64,000 nucleotides of DNA from Salinispira pacifica (GCF_000507245.1 NC_023035.1:385001-449000); one strand, 5' to 3'; positions 52,836 to 62,161 are shown, numbered from the stretch's first letter. Translations and numbers: made by a program. The notes: generated by a model from the letters alone, not told the origin.

Positions 52836-55229
52836 TTACTGCTTTTTCAAAAAGAGCGCACTGGCCGGCTCAACCTCTATGGCGCCGCCTGAAATGGTTT
52901 CAAGCACCGAGCTCCCGGCTTCTGTTTTGTTGACAACCACGCCGTAGCTTCCTTCAGGAATGGTGAACGGGGCGGATTCCTCTCTGCTCGCATTCACAAA
53001 GCCGTACAGTTCTCCGGAAATCTCAACACCCAGCGCCTTGGCATTGGGGCTTTCCAGTATATTGAGCTGTTCGGAGGTGGCCGCTCCCAGGAGCTCTTCG
53101 GATTTTCGCAGCTCAATGAGGCCCCGGTAGTAATCGGTGAGTTCAGCATTCACCTGCGCCAGGTCGAAGTCGATATAGTTGGTATTGTTGTCAGCGCTGT
53201 AGCTGTTGGGGCTGGGTGTGAGGTACACGATGTTATCCGAGCTGGCTCCCAGGCCGCCGTTTTCGGTAATCTCCGGGGGATTGCCCTCCAGATCGGGAGT
53301 GATTTTTCCTCTGGCCCATTCCTGTCCAAGGTGCATCATGATGGGGCCCTGGGAAAAGAAGAGGCTGGCTGCGGCAATCCTGTGTGCGTCAAGAAGGTCC
53401 GGGGTCAGTTCGGTATACTCCCGGATATCTTCTATGCGGTTAATACTGCCGTCCTCGTTGTAGAAGGAATACTCCCCTGACTGAATCCGAAGGTTGTCGC
53501 CCAGCGTGGCGTCATCATGGCTCTCGATATACTGAACGTACTGATGAGGTTCAGCGGGGTTAATGTCTCCCCACCATGCCATGAGGTTTTTGGCACCGTT
53601 GGTTTCTCCCAGGACAAACACATCTCCTTCCTGGGTCGGCCGGTTCTGGGACCGTATCGCATCCCGGATTTCCGAGTTCCATTTGCTCCAGCCCAGCTCA
53701 AGAAATTCTTCGGCGCTGGTTGCACCTTCCCCGCCCCAGGGTTCTGCGATGAGCATTACCTCGGGGTTGATTTCCGTGGCCATCTCGTAAATTGCACGAA
53801 TGGTCTCAGGGTCATGGCTGGCGGCCAGGTCGAAGCGGAATCCGTCAATATGATATTCCTCCATCCAGTATCGTACCGAATCCAGTATCATTTTCCGGGC
53901 CATTTTCCGTCGTGATTCCAGTTCGTTGCCGGTACCCGTGCCGTCCTGATCCTTGTAATAAAAATCCCGATCAATGAGCATGAGGGGCTGGTTATCGTAT
54001 TTGGAAGTATGGTTGTATACCACATCCATGAGCACGGCAATGCCGTTTTTATGGAGTTCCCGTACCATGGTTTTCATCTCGTCAACCTGCCGTCCGTCTG
54101 TGCCGTTCCATGTTCCCGGCTCCAGGCTTCCGTCGCTGGCATAGTAACTTTCCGGGGCAAAGAAGTTGAAAGTCATGTATCCCCAATAGTTTTCCCCATA
54201 GCCGTTCCAGGTGTTGAAGTAGCCAAGGCTGTCTTCTTTATAGGGTGCTTCGATATTGTTAAAGTCCTGGAGCGGAAGAAATTCAACGGCATTCACGCCC
54301 AGATCTTTCAGCCAGTTCATTCCTCCCCGGGCGGCGTCTACAACTCCAAGATAGGTTCCGGGATTTTCCGCTTCGGCGCTGGGGTGTGTGGACAGATCCC
54401 GCAGATGTGCTTCCATAATGATGGCATCGGCAATGTCCAGCCCCAGAGCTTCGGTACCCTGCCAGTCGAATTCGTCCCGGTCATAGATGAGGGTGAGACC
54501 GAACTGGGGATAATCGTTGCTGGAGGCGAGAGCGTAAGAGTATGGATCGGGAAACACCGTGTCTGCAGGAATCTCCAGATCGTAGGCGGTGGGTTGAGCA
54601 TATCGTTCGGTAATGCTGTACCCGTAGAATGTACCGTAGAGCTCGCCGTCGATAAACGCTTCAAACACCTGGTTTCCGTCGTTTTCCATGGGGATTACTT
54701 CCCGGGCTTCCTCCCCCGGAGCATCGAAGAGATGCAGCTCAACGGCCTTGCCTCTGGGAACGAAAAGACGGAATGCAGATACTCCGTCTTCCAGACGGTA
54801 GCCCATGGGTTTATCCGAATACATGTTGTTGAAGACAATGTCTTCAAGCTTATCTGTTTTTACTCCAACAGAAGCGGTGAAATCCCCTTCTGTGTCCCGC
54901 ACGGTGACGGTATAGTCCTGGTTCAGCTGGAAGTCCCGGTCGGTTGACAGAATGATTGCATTCCGGTTTCTCTCAACATTCCCGATTTCCAGGTCAGGTT
55001 CAATGCTGAATTCGTAGGAACTGATATCCTCCGGAAGTCCCAGGAACCGAAGTCCCACTTCCCGAAGATCGGAAATCTCTGCCACGGTAAGCTGGGTGGG
55101 CACTGTGCCTCCGGTGCTTGCACAGGAAGCCAGCAACAGTACTGCCAGCAGTCCAGCGGTCAGTATTCCGGTTGAAATTATATGCCGGAAAGCCGTTCCC
55201 CCACGGCTCCGGCTGTTGTTCTGTTTCAT
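52836..55229 (-). CDS. Type I pullulanase-like lipoprotein (GH13)
   Basis: The 797-residue protein has a lipoprotein signal ending LLASC with Cys at about residue 36. An N-terminal beta domain and a CBM48-like domain (MGYRLEDGVSAFRLFVPRGK) precede the GH13 barrel. Conserved barrel regions are VLMDVVYNHT, DGFRFDLAASHD (nucleophile Asp), VMLIAEPWGGEG (acid Glu) and YIESHDDATLGDN. YGYSITERYAQPTAYD is the pullulanase-type approach segment. It would debranch pullulan or glycogen-like glucans outside the cytoplasm. The start at 55229 follows AGGGGGA. It ends at a clear terminator. Confidence 0.9.
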   Translation of the reverse strand: MKQNNSRSRGGTAFRHIISTGILTAGLLAVLLLASCASTGGTVPTQLTVAEISDLREVGLRFLGLPEDISSYEFSIEPDLEIGNVERNRNAIILSTDRDFQLNQDYTVTVRDTEGDFTASVGVKTDKLEDIVFNNMYSDKPMGYRLEDGVSAFRLFVPRGKAVELHLFDAPGEEAREVIPMENDGNQVFEAFIDGELYGTFYGYSITERYAQPTAYDLEIPADTVFPDPYSYALASSNDYPQFGLTLIYDRDEFDWQGTEALGLDIADAIIMEAHLRDLSTHPSAEAENPGTYLGVVDAARGGMNWLKDLGVNAVEFLPLQDFNNIEAPYKEDSLGYFNTWNGYGENYWGYMTFNFFAPESYYASDGSLEPGTWNGTDGRQVDEMKTMVRELHKNGIAVLMDVVYNHTSKYDNQPLMLIDRDFYYKDQDGTGTGNELESRRKMARKMILDSVRYWMEEYHIDGFRFDLAASHDPETIRAIYEMATEINPEVMLIAEPWGGEGATSAEEFLELGWSKWNSEIRDAIRSQNRPTQEGDVFVLGETNGAKNLMAWWGDINPAEPHQYVQYIESHDDATLGDNLRIQSGEYSFYNEDGSINRIEDIREYTELTPDLLDAHRIAAASLFFSQGPIMMHLGQEWARGKITPDLEGNPPEITENGGLGASSDNIVYLTPSPNSYSADNNTNYIDFDLAQVNAELTDYYRGLIELRKSEELLGAATSEQLNILESPNAKALGVEISGELYGFVNASREESAPFTIPEGSYGVVVNKTEAGSSVLETISGGAIEVEPASALFLKKQ

Positions 55230-55309
55230 TATGATCCCCCTTGATCTGTTTGCTCGATTATACTTCCCCATATGCTTTTTTCGCAAGGAAAATAGCCCGG
55301 CACACCTGT

Positions 55310-56728
55310 ATGGAGATGCTTTGGAGGTACTGGCGGAGAATCCTTCAATTTATTATGATCTGGTCCATGATCAATCAGAATGTAAAAACTTTCTACACCT
55401 TTACCGGTCTCCAGAGCCTGGGTCGGGGAATCTGGATGGGGAATATTTTATCCCTCTATATTGTGCTTCTGGCCGAGTCTTCCACGGGAATACTGGGCCT
55501 CACTCCCAATGAGCTGCTGGGGTCCACCTCTGCGGTTACCGGAGTGGCCATGCTGGTATCGGTTCTGCCCGGCGGGGTCCTTGCGGACAAGTGGTCCATT
55601 AAAGGTACGCTCATGCTTGCGGCGTTCCTGGGTTCCGTGGGGCTTGGAATGCTGGCCTTCGGCTCCGGTCTTTCCGCAATAGTCCTGGGGCTCTTTTTCT
55701 GGGGGCTGTTTCAGGGGCTTTCCCGGCCCGCTGCGGAAACCATGCTGGCCAACTCCACGGTCAGCGGTGAGCGCTCATCCATTTATGCCAGGGCCCATGT
55801 GATTGATCAGATCGGCATGGGGACCGGGCCCCTTCTGAATATTATCCTGTTCCTGGTTCTGGGGGACCGTTGGGAGCTTCCCATTCTTCAGCGGGTGATG
55901 CTGGTGGGGATTCTCTTCTCTTTTGCTTCGGCCCTGGTTCTATTAAATGTCCGGAAAGAGCACAGCCTGGGTGACGAGAGCGAAGCCCTGGACCGGGGAC
56001 ATGATGCACGCCTCAAACCGTCCTCCGGCCCTGATACAGGTCAGAGTTCCGGGGATGCAGGAGCGGTCACAGGGCGTCAGGTTCGCAGGGAGAAATTCCG
56101 CCAGGGGGCCGGCCGCTTTATCCCCCATGTGTTCCTTGCATCAAGCTTTATAATCGGGTTCGGTGCCGGCATGACGGTGAAGTTCTTTCCGGTGTTTTTT
56201 CGATCCATCTACGGGTTTCAGCCCATTGCCGTGCAGATTGTGATGGGAGTGGGTCTGCTGTTCACGGCAGCTGCAACCATGGCTGCCCAGAAACTGTCGG
56301 TAAAGCGGGGGCGTGCGGAAATGATTGTGGGACTTCAGTCCCTTTCCATCGCCTCCCTGGTGGGAATGGCCTTTTACCCTTCGGTATGGCTGATTATTCC
56401 CCTGTTCATTTTCCGGGGCGCGCTGATGAATGCCACAACACCTCTGAGCCGAACCATTGTCATGGACTACGTACCCAAAAAACGCAGGGGTGTCTGGAGC
56501 AGCCTGCAGACGGTGGCATGGGGACTGTTCTGGAATGTTTCTGCCATGCTGGGAGGTTTTCTCATAGGAGATGATAATTTCCGCTTCGCGTATCTTATCA
56601 CCGCAGGAATATACGTGCTGGGCACGGTGATTATTATCCCTCTTATCCCCCTGATTCACCGTGAACAGGGCTCTGTTGCCCCTGCACCCGCCCCGCCTGT
56701 GGAAAAAGTCATTCCCGCAGGAAAATAG
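55310..56728 (+). CDS. MFS transporter
   Basis: The frame encodes a twelve-helix major facilitator of about 470 residues. Loop 2-3 reads PGGVLADKWSIKGTLML (related to the MFS GxLaDrxGrr motif) and the second half has a matching AAQKLSVKRGRAEMIVGL. A hydrophilic linker of about 45 residues, rich in Gly, Asp and Arg, joins the halves. Several start codons are possible (55310, 55355, 55367); the conserved fold begins near NQNVKTFYTFTGLQSLGRG, so the shorter ones are also plausible. The substrate is unknown. It is divergent from the pullulanase gene. Confidence 0.82.
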   Translation: MEMLWRYWRRILQFIMIWSMINQNVKTFYTFTGLQSLGRGIWMGNILSLYIVLLAESSTGILGLTPNELLGSTSAVTGVAMLVSVLPGGVLADKWSIKGTLMLAAFLGSVGLGMLAFGSGLSAIVLGLFFWGLFQGLSRPAAETMLANSTVSGERSSIYARAHVIDQIGMGTGPLLNIILFLVLGDRWELPILQRVMLVGILFSFASALVLLNVRKEHSLGDESEALDRGHDARLKPSSGPDTGQSSGDAGAVTGRQVRREKFRQGAGRFIPHVFLASSFIIGFGAGMTVKFFPVFFRSIYGFQPIAVQIVMGVGLLFTAAATMAAQKLSVKRGRAEMIVGLQSLSIASLVGMAFYPSVWLIIPLFIFRGALMNATTPLSRTIVMDYVPKKRRGVWSSLQTVAWGLFWNVSAMLGGFLIGDDNFRFAYLITAGIYVLGTVIIIPLIPLIHREQGSVAPAPAPPVEKVIPAGK

Positions 56729-56792
56729 CATGCATTCTCCGGGGGGCTGTCCGGAGGATCCGGCGGCGGTTGATACTGCCAGCTGCGCCGGA

Positions 56793-56837
56793 TCAGGCGG
56801 GTCTGGCGGGTCTGGCGGATCTGGCGGATCTGGCGGC
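56793..56837. repeat. 9-bp tandem repeat (GGCGGRTCT)
   Basis: Five adjacent units start at 56793, 56802, 56811, 56820 and 56829: two GGCGGGTCT, two GGCGGATCT and a diverged GGCGGCGCC. They lie 76 bp upstream of mnmA, between the MFS gene and mnmA. A frame through them would read as Gly/Ser repeats or as Leu/Ala/Asp repeats, but neither is part of a recognisable protein. Confidence 0.85.
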
Positions 56838-56913
56838 GCCGGTTCTGGCCCGGCTCCACATGCCGGTGCGGGGGCTTGAATATTCTAAATCTTTCTGTCA
56901 TAAATATTTCGCT

Positions 56914-58107
56914 ATGAAAATTGCTGTATTGCTCTCCGGCGGAGTGGACAGCTCTGTAGCTCTCCATCAGGTAAAAAACCAAGGCTTCACAGATATTACC
57001 GCATATTACCTGAAAATCTGGCTGGAAGATGACGTGAGCTTCCTGGGGGAATGTCCCTGGGAGGAAGACCTTTCCTATGCCAGAGCAGTCTGCCGTCAGG
57101 CAGGTGTTGAGCTCAGAGTTCTTCCCCTTCAGCTGGAATATTACGATAAAGTTGTCTCTTATGCATTGGCGGAACTGAAAAAGGGCCGTACTCCCAGTCC
57201 GGATATTTTCTGCAACCAGCGGATCAAGTTCGGTGCGTTTTTTGACGCCGTGGATGAAGAGTATGATCTGGTGGTTACCGGCCACTATGCAGATGTGCGC
57301 AAAGGGGATGATGGTCTCCACCATCTCTATCAGGCTCCGGATCCGGTGAAGGATCAGAGCTATTTCCTCTCCCATCTCAGTCAGGAGCAGGTGTCGAAAC
57401 TGTGGTTCCCGCTGGGAAGCATGCAGAAGACCCAGGTCCGGGAACATGCCGAATCCCTCGATCTGCCCAACAAGGCCAGAAAAGACAGCCAGGGTATCTG
57501 CTTTCTGGGGAAAATCAAATATCCGGACTTTGTCCGCCATTACCTGGGAGAAAAGGACGGAGCCATTGTCCGCCGGGAGAACGGTGAGCAGCTTGGAACC
57601 CACAAGGGGTTCTGGTTCCACACCATCGGACAGCGTACCGGCCTGGGGCTGGGAAACGGCCCCTGGTATGTGGTGGACAAGGACAGCGAACAAAACATCG
57701 TATACGTAAGTCACAAAAGCGATATAGAGAACGCCTTTTCCCGCAGCTTCATCTGCACCGAACTGACCTGGATCGCCGGCCGGCCTCCCCGATGGCTGAA
57801 CGACTCCCTGACGCGCCCGGGAGACCATCGCAGCCTGAAGCTGAAGCTCCGCCACGGTCCCAAAATGAGCGAGTGCCGGGTGCGCCTGGCAGGGAGGGAA
57901 GAGCTGGAGCAGGCCGGCCTGGGCGCCGGGGATCTTGAGGATCCTCAGCCCCGGCTGCTGGTTGAGATGGCCGATGGGGACAAGGGCCTTGCGCCGGGAC
58001 AGTTCGCAGTTTTTTATCTGGATGACGAGTGCATCGGCAGCGGAAAAATCGAGCGGGCCATGCATCAGAACATGCATCAGAATGCGGGGGCTGTCGCCAA
58101 TGCTTAA
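56914..58107 (+). CDS. mnmA: tRNA 2-thiouridylase MnmA
   Basis: This 397-residue enzyme makes 2-thiouridine at the wobble position of Lys, Glu and Gln tRNAs. The PP-loop motif LLSGGVDSSVALHQ is at residues 5-18. The first catalytic Cys is in SPDIFCNQRIKFGAF, with VVTGHYADV after it, and the second in RKDSQGICFLGKI. The C-terminal beta-barrel (GAIVRRENGEQLGTHKG, FHTIGQRTGLGLG) is present. The start at 56914 is chosen for the motif position; the longer frame runs back through the tandem repeat. It overlaps dusA by 8 bp. Confidence 0.94.
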   Translation: MKIAVLLSGGVDSSVALHQVKNQGFTDITAYYLKIWLEDDVSFLGECPWEEDLSYARAVCRQAGVELRVLPLQLEYYDKVVSYALAELKKGRTPSPDIFCNQRIKFGAFFDAVDEEYDLVVTGHYADVRKGDDGLHHLYQAPDPVKDQSYFLSHLSQEQVSKLWFPLGSMQKTQVREHAESLDLPNKARKDSQGICFLGKIKYPDFVRHYLGEKDGAIVRRENGEQLGTHKGFWFHTIGQRTGLGLGNGPWYVVDKDSEQNIVYVSHKSDIENAFSRSFICTELTWIAGRPPRWLNDSLTRPGDHRSLKLKLRHGPKMSECRVRLAGREELEQAGLGAGDLEDPQPRLLVEMADGDKGLAPGQFAVFYLDDECIGSGKIERAMHQNMHQNAGAVANA

Positions 58108-59248
58108 GACATTTAATCCCGGGCTGAACCCCGGCGGTTCCGCCGGCCCGAATCAGGCGGGTGCCGGGGAGTTTCCCCCCAGGCCCGGCGTGTATGCGCC
58201 GGTGTCCGTGGCTCCCATGATCGACAAAACCCACCGTCATTTTCGCCGATTCCTCCGTCTGCTTACCCGGCAGACCCTTCTCTATACGGAGATGCTTACT
58301 CCCAGTGCCATCATCCATGGGGACCGGAATAAGCTTCTGGACTTTGACGAGATCGAACGGCCTATTGCCCTGCAGCTGGGGGGGGATGATCCCCGGGAAA
58401 TGGCGGAGGCCATCCGGATTGCCGAGGACTGGGGCTACGATGAGTATAACCTGAACGTGGGATGTCCCAGCGACAGGGTTCAGAATAAAAATTTCGGAGC
58501 CTGCCTCATGGCCGATTCACCCAGGGTTGCGGAACTTCTCAACGCCATGTATGAATCGGGGACCAGGCCTGTGACGGTAAAGCACAGAATCGGTATTCAG
58601 AGCCGGATCAAGGCTCTGGATCTCAGTTCATATGAGCACATGCGGGACTTTGTACTTCGGCTGAAGGACGGCCCCGCCCAGCGCTACAGCGTCCACGCCC
58701 GGGTTGCCATTCTTGAAGGGTTAAGCCCCAAAGAGAACCGGAATATTCCCCCTATCAGATACGACGAGGTGTACCGGCTGAAAGAGGAATTTCCCGGTCT
58801 GCATATCGAGATCAACGGCGGTATTAAAACCCACGGTGAAATCGCCTCTCACCTTCAGCGCTGTGACGGGGTGATGCTCGGCCGGCTCTCCTACGAACGC
58901 CCCTGGCGGTTTGCCTCCATGGACCGGCTCTATTACGGCAGGCAGACCGCCGATTATCGCACCCCCGGTCCGGATGATATTCTCGATCCCACCCGCAGGG
59001 AGATACTCAACGAATATTTTGATTACATGAAAGAGTGGAGCGAACGGGGCATGAACGTCCGCAGCCTGGTCTGGCCGGTGCTTGAACTGTTTGCCGGTCA
59101 GCCGGGAAGCAGGAGATGGAAGCAGACCCTGAGCCGGGCCTTGCCCCGGGGAATGAGCAGCACCCGGTTTCTGGATGAGGGACTTGCCTGTGCGCCCAGT
59201 GATTTTCTGGATATCCGGGCGTCCCGGGATCCCCTTACATCAGAATAA
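58100..59248 (+). CDS. dusA: tRNA-dihydrouridine synthase A
   Basis: The 382-residue flavoenzyme reduces uridines 20/20a in the D-loop of tRNA. It has VSVAPMIDKTHRHFR at the FMN site, YTEMLTPSAI, PIALQLGGDDPREMA, the catalytic Cys in YNLNVGCPSDRVQNKNFGAC, VTVKHRIGI and EINGGIKTHGEI, all DusA-type. An extra 30-residue Gly/Ala/Pro-rich N-terminus precedes the fold. The start overlaps mnmA by 8 bp, so the genes are coupled. It is the second gene of a tRNA-modification run. Confidence 0.93.
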   Translation: MLKTFNPGLNPGGSAGPNQAGAGEFPPRPGVYAPVSVAPMIDKTHRHFRRFLRLLTRQTLLYTEMLTPSAIIHGDRNKLLDFDEIERPIALQLGGDDPREMAEAIRIAEDWGYDEYNLNVGCPSDRVQNKNFGACLMADSPRVAELLNAMYESGTRPVTVKHRIGIQSRIKALDLSSYEHMRDFVLRLKDGPAQRYSVHARVAILEGLSPKENRNIPPIRYDEVYRLKEEFPGLHIEINGGIKTHGEIASHLQRCDGVMLGRLSYERPWRFASMDRLYYGRQTADYRTPGPDDILDPTRREILNEYFDYMKEWSERGMNVRSLVWPVLELFAGQPGSRRWKQTLSRALPRGMSSTRFLDEGLACAPSDFLDIRASRDPLTSE

Positions 59249-59264
59249 CCTTTCAGGAGAGACC

Positions 59265-60155
59265 ATGGCATATGCAGCTGAAGATCAACTTGGAAGCCGA
59301 CTTGAACGGATTCTCAGCGGCCGGACTCCGGGCAGGGTTCTGGATGTGGGCTGCGGGGACGGCAGTTTCCTGGATGAACTGATCACCGCCGCCCCGTCTG
59401 CCCCCCAGGAAGTGTGGGGGGTGGATCCCGATCCAGACGCACTTTCGGAAGCCAAACGCTTTTTCACCCTTCACGGCCCTGATATTCCCTTTTATTTCCT
59501 GGAAGGATCGGCTCCCGGCCTGGAGCTGCCGGTTCAGGAATTTCATACCCTGAGTTTCCAGGATATGCTCCACCATATGTCCGGATCCTCCTTTTCCCAT
59601 GAGATGGACGGAGAACGGAGGGAGCTGGTGGAACGGCATGTGGATCAGGCGGCGCAATACCTGGATTCCGGCGGCCTGATGATCATCTCCGAGGTTGTTG
59701 CCGGTGAGGGGGGACTGGGAAATGAGGCCGAATCCGCACGGGCGACCCGAACTGCCCTTCATAATCTGAAAGCGGAAATTGATGTCCTTCAGGGCATCCC
59801 CCACGGCTATACCTTTCACGGCGAGCAGCTGCTTCAGCTTCTGGTGGATATTCTGGAGGAGAGGAATTTCCATGTGATTCACGGGGATATTTTTGAGGAT
59901 CAGGCAGATATTGTCCAATCGGGGCGGGAAGACAGGGCCGTTGAAAAAACCTTTGATTATTTCCGCAACTATGCGGAGCGTTTGACGGATCCGCTGGACG
60001 GCTCCCCGGCATGGAAGATGGACGGTACCCAACGCTCCCGGGTACGGGATGAGTTTCTTTTCAGGCTGGAGCCCCTCAGGATGGCTGCCATGAATAACGG
60101 ACTGCTTGCCCAGCGCCGTCTCCTGCTGGCCGCCGGAAAAACAGAGGCGGAATAA
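59265..60155 (+). CDS. Class I SAM-dependent methyltransferase
   Basis: This 296-residue protein has motif I RVLDVGCGDGSFLDELI at about residue 24, VWGVDPDPDALSEA and FHTLSFQDMLHHMSG, which fit a class I methyltransferase fold. The second half, with HGYTFHGEQLLQLL and AERLTDPLDGSPAWKM, is not assigned. Being placed between two dihydrouridine synthase genes (17 bp after the first and directly abutting the second), it may act on tRNA, but that is only context. The start follows CAGGAGAG. Confidence 0.8.
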   Translation: MAYAAEDQLGSRLERILSGRTPGRVLDVGCGDGSFLDELITAAPSAPQEVWGVDPDPDALSEAKRFFTLHGPDIPFYFLEGSAPGLELPVQEFHTLSFQDMLHHMSGSSFSHEMDGERRELVERHVDQAAQYLDSGGLMIISEVVAGEGGLGNEAESARATRTALHNLKAEIDVLQGIPHGYTFHGEQLLQLLVDILEERNFHVIHGDIFEDQADIVQSGREDRAVEKTFDYFRNYAERLTDPLDGSPAWKMDGTQRSRVRDEFLFRLEPLRMAAMNNGLLAQRRLLLAAGKTEAE

Positions 60156-61172
60156 ATGAACAGCTTCTGGCATAACCTGGAGAAACCGGTAAGCGTACTG
60201 GCCCCCATGGAAGATGTTACTGATTCGGTGTTCCGGGACGTGGTGCACCGGGCCGGCCGGCCCATGGTGTTTGTGAGTGAATTTGTCGCCACCGGCACCA
60301 TGCTCAGGGGGGAAAAAGAGGCCCTGCGCCGTCTGGTTTTCAATGAGAATCACCGTCCCATGGTGGCTCAGATCTGGGGAAACAAACCTGATGAGTATTA
60401 TGAGGCGGCGCGGGAACTTCATCTCAGGGGATTTGACGGAATAGATATCAATATGGGCTGTCCCCAGAAGAAAATTACCGCCAAGGGTTCCTGTTCTGCT
60501 CTGATCAACAACCCCGGTCTTGCCGCCGAGCTGATAGTTGCGGCCCGGGAAGGCGCTGCCTCTGCGTACCGGGAGTGGGGGGATGATCATCAGGGGCCCG
60601 GGGGAAAGCTGCAGCGGGGCGGTCCCCTGCCGGTGAGTGTCAAAACCCGCATCGGGTTCTCCCGGCCGGCCACCCAGGAATGGTGCGGCTTCCTTCTTGA
60701 ACAGAACCTGCCCCTGCTTACGGTGCACGGGAGGACGACCGCCCAGCAATCCGAAGGGGAGGCAGACTGGATCGAGATAGCCCGGGCTGCGGAGCTTCGC
60801 AGAAATATCAGTCCCCAAACCCTGGTGTTCGGAAACGGCGATGTGATTCATCCCTCCCAGCTGGAAGAGTATCCGCGGCGATACGGAGTCGACGGGATTA
60901 TGGTGGGCAGAGGAATTTTTACCAATCCCTTTCTGTTTGCCGGTGAAGAATTCCATGATCTCCCTGCCGCCGATCAGATCCGATGGGCCATGGAGCATCT
61001 CTCCGCATACCGCACCGCCTATGAAGGCCGCCGGAACTTCGAGATTATGAAGAAGTTCTTTAAAATCTACCTGATGGGCTTCACCGGAGCTGAAGAACTC
61101 CGCGACAGCATTATGCAGACCCACGATTATGACGCCGCCATGGATGTGTTGAAGAGGGCAGCCGAGGCCTGA
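60156..61172 (+). CDS. tRNA-dihydrouridine synthase (DusB/Dus family)
   Basis: The 338-residue protein shows VLAPMEDVTDSVFR, VSEFVATGTMLRG, PMVAQIWGNKPDEYYEA, the catalytic Cys in DINMGCPQKKITAKGSCSAL, VSVKTRIGFSR, LTVHGRTTAQQSEG and GIMVGRGIFTNPFLF. It is a second Dus paralogue, distinct from DusA and closer to DusB/Dus-general proteins. An insertion of about 15 residues (REWGDDHQGPGGKLQRGGP) precedes the KTRIG strand. It starts immediately after the methyltransferase stop. Confidence 0.9.
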   Translation: MNSFWHNLEKPVSVLAPMEDVTDSVFRDVVHRAGRPMVFVSEFVATGTMLRGEKEALRRLVFNENHRPMVAQIWGNKPDEYYEAARELHLRGFDGIDINMGCPQKKITAKGSCSALINNPGLAAELIVAAREGAASAYREWGDDHQGPGGKLQRGGPLPVSVKTRIGFSRPATQEWCGFLLEQNLPLLTVHGRTTAQQSEGEADWIEIARAAELRRNISPQTLVFGNGDVIHPSQLEEYPRRYGVDGIMVGRGIFTNPFLFAGEEFHDLPAADQIRWAMEHLSAYRTAYEGRRNFEIMKKFFKIYLMGFTGAEELRDSIMQTHDYDAAMDVLKRAAEA

Positions 61173-61290
61173 ACTGTCATCCTCCCGCTCCATGTTCTTC
61201 CCATTCCGACGCGGGTATTCCGGAGTACTTTGTTCAATATATTAAATATTTTCTGGCGGAATGCCCCATTCGGGAGTACAATAATCCCAT

Positions 61291-61323
61291 GAGGGGGAGT
61301 ACCTCAAACCACGAATCCCCCTC
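61291..61323 (+). other. Hairpin in the leader of the zinc-ribbon/VOR genes
   Basis: GAGGGGGA (61291-61298) and TCCCCCTC (61316-61323) form an 8-bp stem with a 17-base loop, just before the ribosome site GGGAG of the gene at 61336. No T-run follows, so it is a leader structure and not a terminator. Its role is unknown. Confidence 0.5.
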
Positions 61324-61335
61324 GCGGGAGACATT

Positions 61336-61872
61336 ATGGAACTTACCACCAAAATCATTCCGGATGCTTTTAAGAAAAACATCCCCCAGGGAATGCGGCT
61401 GCTTTGGAAGCAGGATATTGAGGTTCTCCTTGTAGAATCCGTATACTGCCCCAACGGTCATAATCTGCTGGTGGACAGCGTTCGAATTCATGACGAACCG
61501 TCCATCAAGTTAAAAATCCAGGTCGGAGGCCAGGAAGGTCTGGTATTTCTTGACTCCATCTGGGGAAGTCATTCCAATCTGTTCACATTTCTGGGCACCG
61601 GCCTCTCTCCGGATGCCAAAACCGAGGCATACTGCCCTTATTGCGACGCCCATCTCAATGTCAAGCGCAGCTGCAGCAATCCTGCTTGCGATTCCCCTGA
61701 TCAGATCGTTCTGTATCTGCCGGGAAGGAAAAACGAGATCCAGATTTGTCCCAGGGTGAGCTGTCCCCATCATGAATTAATCATCGAAGAGATCGAAGAA
61801 CCTGTCCTGCAGGAGCTGAGCGACATCAATTATTTTGGTGCCGGTCAGGAGGATGTTTTCGGGGGAATCTGA
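61336..61872 (+). CDS. Zinc-ribbon protein at the head of the VOR operon
   Basis: I do not recognise this 178-residue protein. It contains four Cys pairs or clusters: VESVYCPNGHN, AYCPYCDAHLNVKRSCSNPAC and ICPRVSCPHHELI, suggesting two zinc ribbons or an Fe-S site. The first half (LWKQDIEVLLVESV, KLKIQVGGQEGLVFLDSIWG) is probably a beta fold. It precedes the ferredoxin by 37 bp in the same direction. Co-location with a 2-oxoacid:ferredoxin oxidoreductase suggests a role in its assembly or electron transfer, as inference only. Confidence 0.7.
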   Translation: MELTTKIIPDAFKKNIPQGMRLLWKQDIEVLLVESVYCPNGHNLLVDSVRIHDEPSIKLKIQVGGQEGLVFLDSIWGSHSNLFTFLGTGLSPDAKTEAYCPYCDAHLNVKRSCSNPACDSPDQIVLYLPGRKNEIQICPRVSCPHHELIIEEIEEPVLQELSDINYFGAGQEDVFGGI

Positions 61873-61909
61873 TTCCCGCCGGAATAGACGCGCCATACCA
61901 GGAGGTACC

Positions 61910-62161
61910 ATGAATTATGTATATATAGAGCCCGACGAATGTAAGGGCTGCCGTCTCTGCGTTCATTTTTGTCCAAACAACTGTCTCACCATAGGATCGC
62001 AGATCAATCAGCTGGGCTATCAGGCCACCATTTTCCGAAGCGATAAATGTACGGCATGCGGAATCTGTTATTACGTATGCCCCGAACCGGGTGCCATCAC
62101 CGTTCACAGCGGTGAGGATGTGATACCCGAGGAGCTGAAAAAGGGGGCCAGCTTTGCGTAA
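61910..62161 (+). CDS. 2[4Fe-4S] ferredoxin subunit of the 2-oxoacid oxidoreductase
   Basis: The 83-residue protein has two CxxCxxCxxxCP-type clusters: CKGCRLCVHFCPNNCL and CTACGICYYVCPEPGA. It is the delta-type electron-carrying subunit of VOR/KOR enzymes, here a separate gene placed before the alpha subunit. The start at 61910 follows GGAGGT. Its stop overlaps the start of the alpha subunit gene, so the subunits are made together. Confidence 0.92.
   Translation: MNYVYIEPDECKGCRLCVHFCPNNCLTIGSQINQLGYQATIFRSDKCTACGICYYVCPEPGAITVHSGEDVIPEELKKGASFA

Noticed and set aside
56656-58077. A 473-codon open frame on the minus strand
   Set aside because: It lies antisense to mnmA, whose catalytic motifs are unmistakable.
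59253-61193. A 646-codon open frame on the minus strand
   Set aside because: It is antisense to the methyltransferase and Dus genes, which have clear motifs, ribosome sites and tight spacing. The minus-strand product has no recognisable domain.
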